Source of the DNA: Xiphophorus maculatus
Taxonomy: Eukaryota > Chordata > Actinopteri > Cyprinodontiformes > Poeciliidae
Direction of reading: 5' to 3'
DNA: 64,000 nucleotides
Assembly: GCF_002775205.1 (NCBI RefSeq)
Contig: NC_036456.1
Coordinates: forward strand, 18,829,976 to 18,893,975
Shown here: positions 33,240-51,400 of the stretch, piece by piece
How positions within the stretch are numbered: the first letter of the stretch is position 1
Layout of the letters: every line of letters starts with the position of its first letter
Program-made: the position numbers and the translations under genes
The notes under the pieces: model-generated
The model's database searches: none
What the model was told of the DNA's origin: nothing
The model's input: only the letters and a program-made list of their open reading frames with translations

Positions 33240-34169
33240 ATGATGATGACGGGTGTTAGAGGAGCGACTGGAATCAGAACCACAAAAATCCTGTTCCTAA
33301 TTTTCCCTCTGTTGGATCTCATCCGCTTCACAAATTCCCATTCTGCACAGAAACACTTGGTAAATTATGGAGAATTAATCAGAACGTAATGTACTGCAGC
33401 ATTTGTAGAATGATTTTGTTGTGACATCACATGTTTAAGTGTGACTAAGTTTCCCTTTTCACTCTAAATCTGCAGACAGCATTACAGGAATTGTGCCAGA
33501 AAACAAAAGAAGATCTTGAGAAACTGAAGGTGAGCGTACAAACAATTAGAAAAACGACACATGTTTTTTGCTTCATCTTATTATAAACACATGTTGATTT
33601 CTCAGAAAATTGAAATATTACTTATAAGCACCAAAAAATGATTTTTAATAAATAAGTGGACTTCCTGTAAAAAATGTTTTTCTTTGAATATAATTTGTTT
33701 TTCTTGGCTTCTCCACCTTGTGGCAGGTGTCAGTGACTTCCTGTCAGTGACAATCTGCAGACTGTCTTGATTGGATGGTCAATCCCATAACATTCCAGCA
33801 ATAAAATCTATTTTTTATTGGTTTTATGTATTTTAAAAATTTTCTGAGAAATACCAAATGTTTACTCTCTTTTTTAAACCTATTTACGTTTTGCTTGAAT
33901 GTACTTTTAATATGTGCTTTTTTGTTTGATAAACAAGCCTTATCGGAAATATATTCAAAATACTCAGTGTGACTAAAAATGTTTCTTTTCATCTTCATCA
34001 GAAAACACATCAGTTTGAATTCAGGACTCCATTAGATCCAGCTGATGAAGGTGTCAACATAATAAATCCAGTGAAAGCACTGATGAAGAAATATGATCAT
34101 AACCTTCCTCATAGTCATCCTCCAGTCCAACCAAAAGTTTCTCTGAGGGAAAAAGATCATCGCTGTTGA
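33240..34169 (+). CDS. Cluster gene M, subgroup 4 leader with atypical basic C-terminus (113 aa)
   Basis: Three phase-0 coding exons: 33240-33359 (40 codons), 33476-33529 (18) and 34002-34169 (55 plus stop). The start MMMTGVRGATGIRTTK is followed by the hydrophobic core ILFLIFPLLDLI, and the GIRTTK.LFLIF wording aligns with K and L. Exon 2 (TALQELCQKTKEDLEKLK) resembles the 18-codon exon of A. The last exon is unlike any other member: short, rich in proline, histidine and basic residues, and ending KDHRC. Either it has diverged strongly or the true 3' exon differs from this model. Three in-frame ATGs open the frame; the first is given. Function is unknown. Confidence 0.6.
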
Positions 34170-34179
34170 CTGCAAGAGT

Positions 34180-35550
34180 GATGAGTTTGAAATGCATGTT
34201 TACTTGACAAATGAACATGTGTGCAGGATGAAGAAGTTACCTTAAGAATAGAATCTTATCTCTGTTCACTTAAGATATTTATAACATTCTGTTTTAATGT
34301 AATGAATCATGGAAAATCAATGGAAGTTGGTATAATATTATTTTTTAACATTTTGTGGCAGATTTATTCAAAACCAGGCAGAAACAGAAGTGGATAAAAT
34401 AAACAGCAAAGAACTGTTTGCCGTTTGCTAGCCATGTTTTGGCTAGCATGTGATGCGTCCGTCCTGCTCCGTGTGTTGCAACATGAGAAGGATATCCTTT
34501 ATGGAAAAAGGATGGATACGTTCAAAATACATAAATCATAGGCATAGGCCAAAGCAGCGGAGATGACAATCAGCTCAAGACTTTTACACATTATTGTATC
34601 TCCTCAGAACAGGTGATGTGTCTGTCTACTTACATGTTTAGCATCATATTATAAACTGAAAATAAATATGGTGTAAATATAGCACATAGATTTGGAACAC
34701 AGATTTAAATTGTATTTTATTCAACAAGACCATTTTTTAAAATTATCTAAGAACTTACAGTTACTCTTAGTCTATCTCATCAGAATAAAAAACAGAGGGT
34801 TGTTTCCCATCATTCTTGTTTCCTTTGATTCCTTTACACTTTCTTCCTTCATCCTTATTTTAATTGAAATAAAATTTGTACAATATATTTATACTTTTGT
34901 CTGTACAATGTATGAGTGTGAAAACTCAGGTCAAATGTCTCATTGGTGCATACAATCTTGGCCAATAAGGCTTATTCTGATTCTGTGGTTGATTATTTTA
35001 CAGTAAGACTCCTTTGAATATTTCATAGATTGCATATTAACGATATTTGATTTAAAATGTTTCAAATGTTGATCGATCTGTCTTACTATGCTTGAGAATT
35101 TACATTCAGGGTTTTCACTGTTTGTGTTAAAAATAACAATATCAATCTTTTTTTTTTTGTATAATCCCTGGTCATACTATAGTTTGCAGACTGAAACTGG
35201 TGACCTGTGGTGGAGCAGATAACACACACCACAGATTGCAGAGTGGCGGCAGTCATTATCATGGTGGTACACAGGTCTGTTAATAATGAAAACACAGATT
35301 AAAAGACAAATTAAAAGATGGACTTTTATATAAAAAGTAAAAACACTAATTAAAAGTGAGATGGACAAATTAAAACAATCAAACTACTGAAAAGAGAGGT
35401 GGAGTTAAATAGCATAGCACTGTACTCTGAATTAAATTTGACCAACATCAATCCTTGGGCAGGGGGCATGTGTAGAGTTAATGCATGATAAAAATGATGG
35501 ATTATTTTAGAGGTGGTAATTGTTCACCAGGTATTTTTTTGTTAATTATT
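34180..35550. other. Intergenic downstream of M
   Basis: AT-rich sequence with no supported exon; AATAAA near 34661 is a possible poly(A) signal for M. Open frames at 34692-35006 and 35086-35368 lack any gene-like feature. Confidence 0.4.
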
Positions 35551-35559
35551 AAGGTCCCG

Positions 35560-36085
35560 TGGCCATGATTACTTCAATCAACGCACCCAAAGACTCTAAA
35601 ATAATTTCACTCTAAGGTATTTCAGCTAAGTCACGTACACATCTGAAACCATATGTGTATTTAGTAACAAATTAATTAAACTACCTGAATATAAAATGAA
35701 CTGTTACAAGTATTAACTGCTATTGAAAAGAGGAGCTAGTGCTAAAGTGAGAACTAAGAAATGAATAGTGTCTCAGCAGTTTCAGTTTTAAACTGTTTTT
35801 CTTTTGTTTCTGCTATAAACAATCGCTGTGGCATGTGATAATAGTTTGACATAAACAACAACTGGAACCTGCCTGCAGCCTCACAGACCAATCAGCTTTC
35901 ATTTTCAATAATGTTTCAAGTTATGCTCTCAGGAAAATGTGGAGAAAACGTACAGAGTATTTCTTATTTGTACTGTCACAATATCTAAAAAGAAATGTGG
36001 GAAATTAGAACAAGCGATAGATGCACCGACTGGTTGCAACAACTTTTCAAGGCAGTGCTGCCTTGAAAAGAAAAACTGGCAATAT
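35560..36085 (-). pseudogene. Relic copy of the L promoter/leader region
   Basis: This stretch parallels 30575-31360 in order. Shared blocks are GACTCTAAAATAATTT, GGAGCT.(G/A).T, TCTCAGCAGTTT (CCTCAGTAGTTT in L), TTTTGTTTCTGCT (TTTCGTTTCTGCT), TGTGGCATGTGAT, TTTCATTTTCAA and GTTGCAACAAC (GTTACAACAAC). GTGGCCATGATTAC matches the L start region (GCAGCCATGATTCC on the plus strand), but the leader codons are not maintained. It is a partial, decayed duplicate without downstream exons nearby. Confidence 0.6.
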
Positions 36086-36089
36086 CTGG

Positions 36090-37650
36090 TTCTATGCACT
36101 TTGAGACACTAATTTAAAGCATGCAGGATCAAAAAGGTTTAATTATTTTCTGGGGTTTTTTTCAGAATATTTGCCATTAATGTTACACTGTTAAAATGTT
36201 TTCAATCAATATTTCTGACATTGTTTTGTCTTACACAGAAAGTACAAATATGGGCATTTTTGTCAAATGACCTTAACCACAAAATTTCCACTGCAGACAT
36301 CAGTCATCAGAATGAAACTGAAGGAACTTATTGTGGTTTAGACCCCAGATACCAACAAGCCACAAGACAGCTGGTGGCATCATTCAAAGGACCTTTTCCA
36401 CATGTCCACTAGATTTATTTTTTAGATTGCATGTGATAGAGTGAGAGTCTATAAGATAGAATGACACAAAGTAAGACACAGTAGTGGTTCTATCATACTG
36501 TGGGGATGGCTTTCTTTTGCAGGGTCAGTGAAGTTAGTCATACTAGATGGGAAGGTGAATGGGACTAGATACACAACACTGAATGCAGAAAACGGCTAAA
36601 AGTTACAAAATACCAGAAACGTGAGAGGAGTTTAACCTTGTAGCTAACAGGACAAAGCTCCAAAATATATGGCTAAGAATCAATTGGTAGAGGACAAAAA
36701 AAAAAATCCAATCTTAAAACGTCTCCAGCTGTAAATGCATTGAAGATGAAAAATTGCTGAGTCAGTGCACTGAACATAAATGCACTTTCAATGTGGTATT
36801 TAAATAAAACATGAAAAAAACAGAATTTTCTTCAAAATAATCCACCACCCTGTACTGGTATTTCATCTTAAATTTAAATACAATTTAAGCGTAAATTTTA
36901 TGCGTTTCTTTTGAAAGGCACTGTAACATAATACTGTCAGTATTGAACAATATGTGTTTCTGTGTTTACTTACATAACAACATTGTCTGACGTGAGTTAA
37001 ACGAGAACAACACAGCTGCTATTGACATGAGTTCAATTACCACTTAAATATTATACTCAGTATGAAATCATTTTCAACTAACCAGAAACAGCACAGAGCT
37101 AGATGTTGAAAAGTTTGCTGTTTTATTTCACAGTAATTAAATTAATGTTGTTTCCTGTTATTTTGTCAGTGTGGTAAGTATAAAAATGTAAAGCTTTCTC
37201 AAGGCTTAAACTGTCATAACCAGCATTCTACAAATTACCCATTGAGTTGAATAAAAAAATATTTTTTTATTTTTAAACATACCCCACAATTGTATTTAAC
37301 CAATATTGTCAAAATTGATGACATGCTAAAATTAGTGTAATTTTAAATATAATTAAACTTTCAGGACAGAAACAACAATCAAAATTATCTCTGGCAACTT
37401 CATTTCATATTTTTTTTCATACAAGCATTTTTATCAACGTTACATTTAAAACATCACCATCAAAAACTTCTCTAGAGTAATAAAAAATGTCGTAGTTCTT
37501 GATAATGTTACATCTCGATAAGGTATTGCAACTGTATTCAGCAGTTTATGATATTAAGCAACTTCCAGAAACGTTAGAATTATGCTGCACATTAAGACAT
37601 AATAAAAGGCTAAATTATGCTGTTATAGTTATAACAGCATAATTATAGTT
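36090..37650. other. Non-coding stretch before pseudogene N
   Basis: No supported exon. The frame at 36221-36412 is open for 63 codons but has neither splice context nor similarity to the cluster. Confidence 0.4.
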
Positions 37651-37657
37651 ATAGAAG

Positions 37658-38317
37658 TTATAGTTTAGCCTGCTCTTCTTCCTGAACCTTGAGAAAGTCC
37701 CACGTTTGTCTTATTTTCTGATTGATTTCCTCTATCAGTAGATGACGGTTTTCAATCTGGAACTCCTCACTCTGACGAGGAAAAAAAAATAGATCTTTAT
37801 CGTATAGCAAATAGAGATTAAGATCTTAAAAATTATGATTATATTATTTATATCACCTTCAATTTTATGTATTGCAGCATGAACATCACACAAATCCGAC
37901 TTAGTAAAGAATTTGCATCACTGACTAAAAATACAACAGAAATCTTTCAAAAGCAAACTAACTGTGAGTTTTATGATTATTTTTTTTAGCTGTGGCACAA
38001 AATAGTCAGTTCTTCCACTGTCTTGTAAAGTAAAAGAATGTAGCTACTTTTAAGCATGAAAACATTATGACTCACCTTCAGTCTCTCAAAGAGTCATTTT
38101 GTTTTTTCAATAGTTTCACGGAGTTCAGTCTGCAAATCAACAGTGAAAATATATATTTGGTTAAGTTATTAAAGTAGACTGCATCAAAAATGTAAGTATT
38201 GTACTTTTTTTCTATAAGCAGGTTAATCAATACATTATGTACCAGCTGTTTGTCAAACTGTGAACTTGTGCAGCATAAGAGGCTTAGCAGAATAAAAACA
38301 AGGAACAAGCCTTTAAT
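37658..38317 (-). pseudogene. Cluster pseudogene N, relative of A
   Basis: Three exon-like blocks are kept: leader 38317-38243, helix exon 38129-38076 (54 bases) and a last exon 37771-37658, each with usable splice signals (the leader donor is GTACAT). The leader matches gene A (ACCAGAACC.TTAAAGGCTTG wording, then LLSLL), but the start codon ATG of A is ATT here, and the frame upstream meets a stop without another ATG. The helix exon has an in-frame TGA at 38096-38094 (TELRETIEKTK, stop, LFERLK). The last exon encodes NQKIRQTWDFLKVQE, recalling NQKEIDDIWSFIKAQE in K. A possible extra exon near 37860-37930 is unclear. Two independent lesions make loss of function very likely. Confidence 0.75.
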
Positions 38318-38329
38318 GGTTCTGGTACC

Positions 38330-39510
38330 AAACGCACTTAGGTGAAAGCGTCACATTCATGCCGGTATTACAAGTTATACTGTTCAGTGTACCTTTAATG
38401 CTTATAAACAGCAATTATTATAATGTTCAATGTCCAAATGTTTTGTCAAAGCTAGATGTTCAGTCTGATTTTTCTTGCTGCAAGTAATAAATGGGCAACC
38501 TGTCAACATTCCTGCATTTTTTTCCATGAACACCAAGGGGCAGTATTTTATTAAATTACATCTTGAACATCTTAGTAGTATAGTCAGAAGCAGGGATCAC
38601 ACTTAAGATCAACAATGACATACAATGGAGAATAAACTGTATGTCATCGTTTAAGCACATGGGTGTGTTTTAAGGTATGAAATAGAAGCAGAAAATGACT
38701 AAATATCTATTCATATGGGATACAAACTGTAGCAAAACCTAGCGAATATTTTATCCTCTCAACCTGAAAGGATAAAATATAACACATTGACGTAAATACA
38801 CTTAGAAATAAAAATGTCTAGTGTTCAGCTTTATTTCAAAAGCACCTTAACTTAAAAGGACAAAATTGCTGTACAAAAGAAACATTATAAATGCCATTAT
38901 AAGAATACATATAAAATACTAAAACACAAAATACTTTTAAACCAGCCATGAAGTTTTAAAAAACAAAGCAAAAAAAAACAAACAACAACAACAACAAAAA
39001 ACAACAACCACATAATAAAATAGCTATATGTAGCATGACAAATTATGACCTGCTACAGCATAAGCTCGGTCCCCTCTAAGTTGACCTTTTTTCTGTCAGG
39101 CACAATCAGGAGCATCTGATCAGGGGACCAGAGTGAGCTGAGGGTGCAGCAGCTCAGACAGGTGAGGTAAGAAGAAACATTATAAAAATAACTTGGACAA
39201 TTAATCCTAAAATGTATGGGAAGCCAGTGAGTTGAAGCAAAAATGGGAGACAGCTCATATGTGCATGTGCCAGATCAAATACGAATTTATAAATAAAATT
39301 AAGTAAATAGGTGTTTGTCTTGTTTTGAATAAAGTTGGATTTTTAGCTTACATACAATTGGATAAGTCCAAATTAGAACCAAACTCAGTGACTATCAGAC
39401 ATCAGGAAACGTCTTATTTCCGTCCTATCAAACCAAAACAGACAAACAAACATACAGAAAGCTAAGGATGCTGAAACAGGTTGACAACGCTCATTTTCTA
39501 AAAATCAATC
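38330..39510. other. Boundary between the cluster and syt4
   Basis: No supported exon. A CAA/A-rich simple repeat lies at about 38968-39010. The boundary between the duplicating cluster and the stable single-copy gene falls here. Confidence 0.45.
38968..39010. repeat. CAA-rich simple repeat
   Basis: A run of A tracts and AAC/CAA units (AACAACAACAACAAC core) stands out from its surroundings. Confidence 0.7.
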
Positions 39511-39519
39511 AGGCGCCAT

Positions 39520-39965
39520 TGGCAGGCTCTTTGTGCCGTTTCACCGGGGGTTCTGATTTCGCAGCCAGCCTCCGTCACCACTGCGTCAGCACTGATGAGC
39601 TCAGCGTTGGCCCGGAGCGGGAGGGGCGGAGGGAGCATGAGACCAGAAGATGGGAGAGAGACCCAGAAAACGAGCAGACGGAAGGAGAGAGAGCGGGGTG
39701 TTGCCGCCTCTGAGACGCTCTCACGCATCAAAGAGTAACAGCAGCAGCAGCGGAGCGAGCAGAGCATCCTTCTCCCTGGGAAGAAAAAACAAAAACAAGC
39801 CTATATTTTACTTTATTGAAGCTTTGTAATCAGCCTTTATATTATTAAACGGAATCAGAACGAGATTTACCCAGAACCCATCAGAAGATCGACCTCGCCG
39901 TGAGAGAAAAAAGGAGCGCCTGGTGTGGAAACAGACCGAGGCTTTCAGCACCTTGGATAGCGATA
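39520..39965 (+). promoter_or_regulatory. syt4 promoter-proximal region and 5' untranslated exon
   Basis: This is the most GC- and CpG-rich stretch for many kilobases (CACCGGGGG, GGCCCGGAGCGGGAGGGGCG, a GGGGCGG Sp1-type box near 39624), followed by an AGCAGCAGCAGCGGAGCGAG tract. It directly precedes the first coding exon with no TATA box. This fits a CpG-type neuronal promoter with a long 5' untranslated leader. The exact start of transcription cannot be read. Confidence 0.55.
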
Positions 39966-47370
<7,405 letters not shown>

Positions 47371-48400
47371 TGCAGCTGATAACAGCCGTTTTGTTGATTT
47401 TGTTACCCATAGATTGAACTGATACAACCTTGAAAGTGATGAATTGAGGACTGGAGGGATGTGACATCCCATTGGCCAGTACTCATTGGACATTAACTGG
47501 GGATGTAGTGGGTTAGGTAAAGGGTTATTTAAAAAGAAGTGGGAGTGGACTTTTATATAGAGGAGATCATATTTCAACTGATGTCACGTTGCAATCATTC
47601 ATTAAACCAGTTATCTGTAGTGTTCTGTTAGAAGGTGGGGGATGTTGAAGCTTTAAACAATCCCAAAGACTGCCACTGAGAATCCTGTGTAAACATGCAA
47701 CAATATCATTATTGTTATCAATATCATAACAACAAATTTTCACTGTCCATGGTTGCAGTTCAGAATGTCTCAAATGTTGCTTTTACACTTTCCTTTCTTC
47801 TACATCTAGTTCTGCTCATTCTACGTCTCTCTGTAGCTCTTCCTCTGATAAATAGTAACCAATAGACCATCATACGAATCCCACAAAGAACCAAGACTGA
47901 TCTTGCTGTACAAAGGTGGACTATTAAAGATCATTTTATAATGCCAATGTTTCATTCTTAAAAGATGTATGTTGTTTTTTGTTTATCACACTGATTAATT
48001 TTTTTCTTGCTGATTTGCAAAACCTCAGTTTAGGTCTAAGTGTTATTTCATATATCATGACTGAGAGAGAAATAAGAGCCTAAATTAGGTGGTTTACGAA
48101 TTGACTGGAACAGACTGAGTGCACTGGGGACAGTGGAGTAGCTGCGGAGGCATTTATGTGTGTGTTTGTGTGCGTGTGTGTGTGTTTGTATGTGTCTTTT
48201 TCCAGAAGAGGATGTATGCAATGACAAAGCTTTGTGAGTGTGTGGATGCAAGTCACATAATGTTTACTGTAGGTGTTTTGTTCCTGTTACTGTGAGCACA
48301 AAGAGAGCTGAAATGTAAATGTATGTAACTTAATATAAAATATGGCAAGTTCTGACAAAAAACACGAGTCTGTTTTTTTTTTTTTCCTTTACTCCCTGTG
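47371..48400 (+). other. Probable syt4 3' untranslated region
   Basis: The stretch directly follows the syt4 stop and has no other gene. It includes a GT-type microsatellite (about 48157-48190). No single canonical poly(A) signal stands out: AATATAAAA-like sequence occurs near 48330, so the end of the transcript is uncertain. Confidence 0.4.
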
Positions 48401-48420
48401 GTGTTAAAAGTGTGCAGGCA

Positions 48421-48440
48421 GGGTGTGTGTGTGTGTGTGG
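48421..48440. repeat. GT microsatellite
   Basis: A short uninterrupted GT run (GGGTGTGTGTGTGTGTGTGG) lies just after the presumed syt4 transcript end. Confidence 0.85.
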
Positions 48441-51400
48441 TCTTGTTTTTTATTATCAGTGATTTATTTAATCCTAAATAATCACTGTTAGGACTATTTT
48501 TCTAACAAATGGGGGCCGACTGCTCCGTTTGACTCCAAAAGCCTGGGTCCCATAAGAAGAAGAAGTGCTGTTTGAGGTTTAGATACTGTATATACTAGTA
48601 ATGGTTCGGTTAGGGGAAATGCAATTAAAAACAGAAGACAATGCAAACTCCTAATATGGGTAGAAATACAGTTATGTGAGTGTGTGTGTTCACATTTATG
48701 TATTTGCAGGATTATTTTTCACGATCATTCTATTCTACTTAACTTCACATTAGGTCTTTTTAAACCAATAACGCATTACACAAGCTGTGCAGATTTTGTA
48801 CTTTGTATCAACCTTCATAACGAAGATGACATCACTGGGACCATTTCCAGGTTGATGATGTAATAACCTCTGAGTCTAAGTGCTCCAGGATGAAGTCATT
48901 GGGACTGAATTTAATATCAGCTAAGTGGTTCAGTGAAAGTGCAGTTGTCTCAGCATCTTTTCTTCCTTCCTTCCTTCGTCATTGCCATCTTACTCCGACT
49001 TTCATTATTTTTGGACTTGCACAGAGTTACATCAGATGCTTCATAGCAGACTTTAGAAAAGGAGAATGTTCTTTTCCTGTGCAATTCTCAGAATTTCTCA
49101 CTCTTTCTCCCTCCACTGTGATTCTTGTTTCCATTTCAGACATCTTTTGATACAATAACCCGAATGCTCTAAACTACGTGCAGTAAATTAGTGTGCTCTC
49201 TCTAAGGTACTTCCTTCCTCACAAACACTGAATTGGCACTAAAAGAAGGTAATTACCCTGTAAACAACAGAGCCCAAATGTTTTTATAGTTCTTTGCAGT
49301 AAAGTGCAGGAGGTATTTTGCCAGCTGAGGTTTCTGTGAGAGGCTGACATTGAGGTGTGACTTTCAGCAATAAAACTATAGTCAATAATTATGCCACAGG
49401 AATTGCACCTTGTAATTTGTTCACTACAAACTGCATTGAAAGGTGGAAATGTAGCACATTTTTAAAGGATTTGAATGATGTAGACATCCCAGTTCTATCT
49501 TCTTGTGTCCAGAGACGAGAAGAGAAAGTTCTAGTTGGGATTAAAACCCAGTATAAGCCATAAATCTGTCATAGTGTGTTAAACTAAAAAATTATAGTGC
49601 TATCTTCCTACCACACCCTTTCTTTGGGGCATGGGTCAATGACATTCTCTGAAAACTGCTCTGGTTCTTTTAAAAGGTTTCAGTCGTTTCACATCAAACC
49701 GTGACCAAGTGGTATTTTTCCATTTCCTACTTCTAACCCTGCATTGTGAGTTTATTATACCTTCAAGATGTTCACAGTTTACTGTTAGTTACGACATATT
49801 CACAGTAGGATTAAAAGAAACACACAGTGGACATAAAGAGCACTGTGCCTTCTGAACTATTAAGCGGCTTCAATGCCATCTTAGCATCATTTACACACAC
49901 AAACTCTTTGACAGGCATGGTTGCCATGACAACTGTCAGTGAGTCAGGCGTACGCAGAAGCAGTGCTGGTGGAAATGTGTGTCAGCGTTGTGGTTGAGCA
50001 AGAAGGCAGTTAGCTGTTGATCCCTTGGGAACAGAGCATCCTCAGGGATGCAGACACCGAGATAAATCGGACGTGTAAACAGACACTTTCTGACTCATTT
50101 CAACATGTGAGCAATTATCTAACATCAGGAGCAGAAAGGTAAATTCAACAGGTGTAAGAAAATAATAAAAATGCATGGAGAGATGCTTATTTAGTTGTGT
50201 AAGATGCAGTTTATTTCTGATTGAGGAAAGTTTAGGACAACCATATTACATGGCTTTGTTATGGAACCAAGGCAATTCCTATCTACACCTACCTACTGTA
50301 TATATTGTCACTTCCTGGTCAGTGCAGTTTCCTGGCTTTAAACAGGATGTTGTCAAAGTGATTCATTCAGGATCATTTACAGATAATAGAAATAACTACA
50401 TTTTGCTGCTTTAGAAGATTTATTGCCACATTCTGAACAGGACAGTGCTATTCATTCAATAGAAATTATTTTTGAGATCCAAGAAGAAAAACATTAATAC
50501 ATCAGATTATTAAACAATGAGCTATATTTTAGATTTATCTATTATTATTTGACAATTATTAACATTTAATGTTCCTACCTACTTAGAGGAAACAATTGCA
50601 TTCCTAGAGCAATGTCTCCAGCTAATCCATGTAGGGTTTTTTTGTTTTTGTTTTGGGTAACAGTCTTAACCTTCTGCTCATTTGATGATGCTGCTTAAAT
50701 GCTTAAATGTCATTAATTTTATCAGCTCCTCATTTCTTCTTTTTTGCATTTTAAAGCTCAGCTAACAACCTAGTAACAACCCAGCAGAGCAAAATGCAAA
50801 TCTGTGCAACTGTTTTCCATTGCTTTAATGTTAGAACCAGGAGTGTATTTCCAGAAAAGATGCCAAAAATAAGTGTTAGCCTCGAAAATCGACTTCTTCT
50901 TGTAAGATTCAGTACTGACTGAGTCACAGCCATGATTGTCCTTCCCTCCAGAGCTGTTGTAATTTTCCAGTGAGCTCCTTTTTAAAGGCATCCATCTCTC
51001 TGTGTGTCTGAGATTCATCCCCAGTGCATTGTGGGGATGGTGGGGATGAGTCATCATGCAAAAGACTTTCACCCAAGTAGACAATTACTGTCACTGAGTC
51101 CTTTACATGTGCTCAGTGTCTGCTGTGTGCTTACTTTACGCAAAAATAGTAATCTAAAAAAATATTTTAGGGTGTCTTAAAGAACTCCGATCTTTGCTTT
51201 TACAATTTCCACAATCATTTTGTGTGAATTCAAATTCATATTATTTCAGAGAGCAGTGCTAATTACCTCATTAGTTTGTCACTGGGGCTGGTTGTGAGTC
51301 AGATCGTGGGAGCACTGGGAAACAGATACCATTACAGGGAAAATGGCTGACAGGGAGAAATCAATGCTACTTTCTGTCAGAGTCCTATATGCTTCATATG

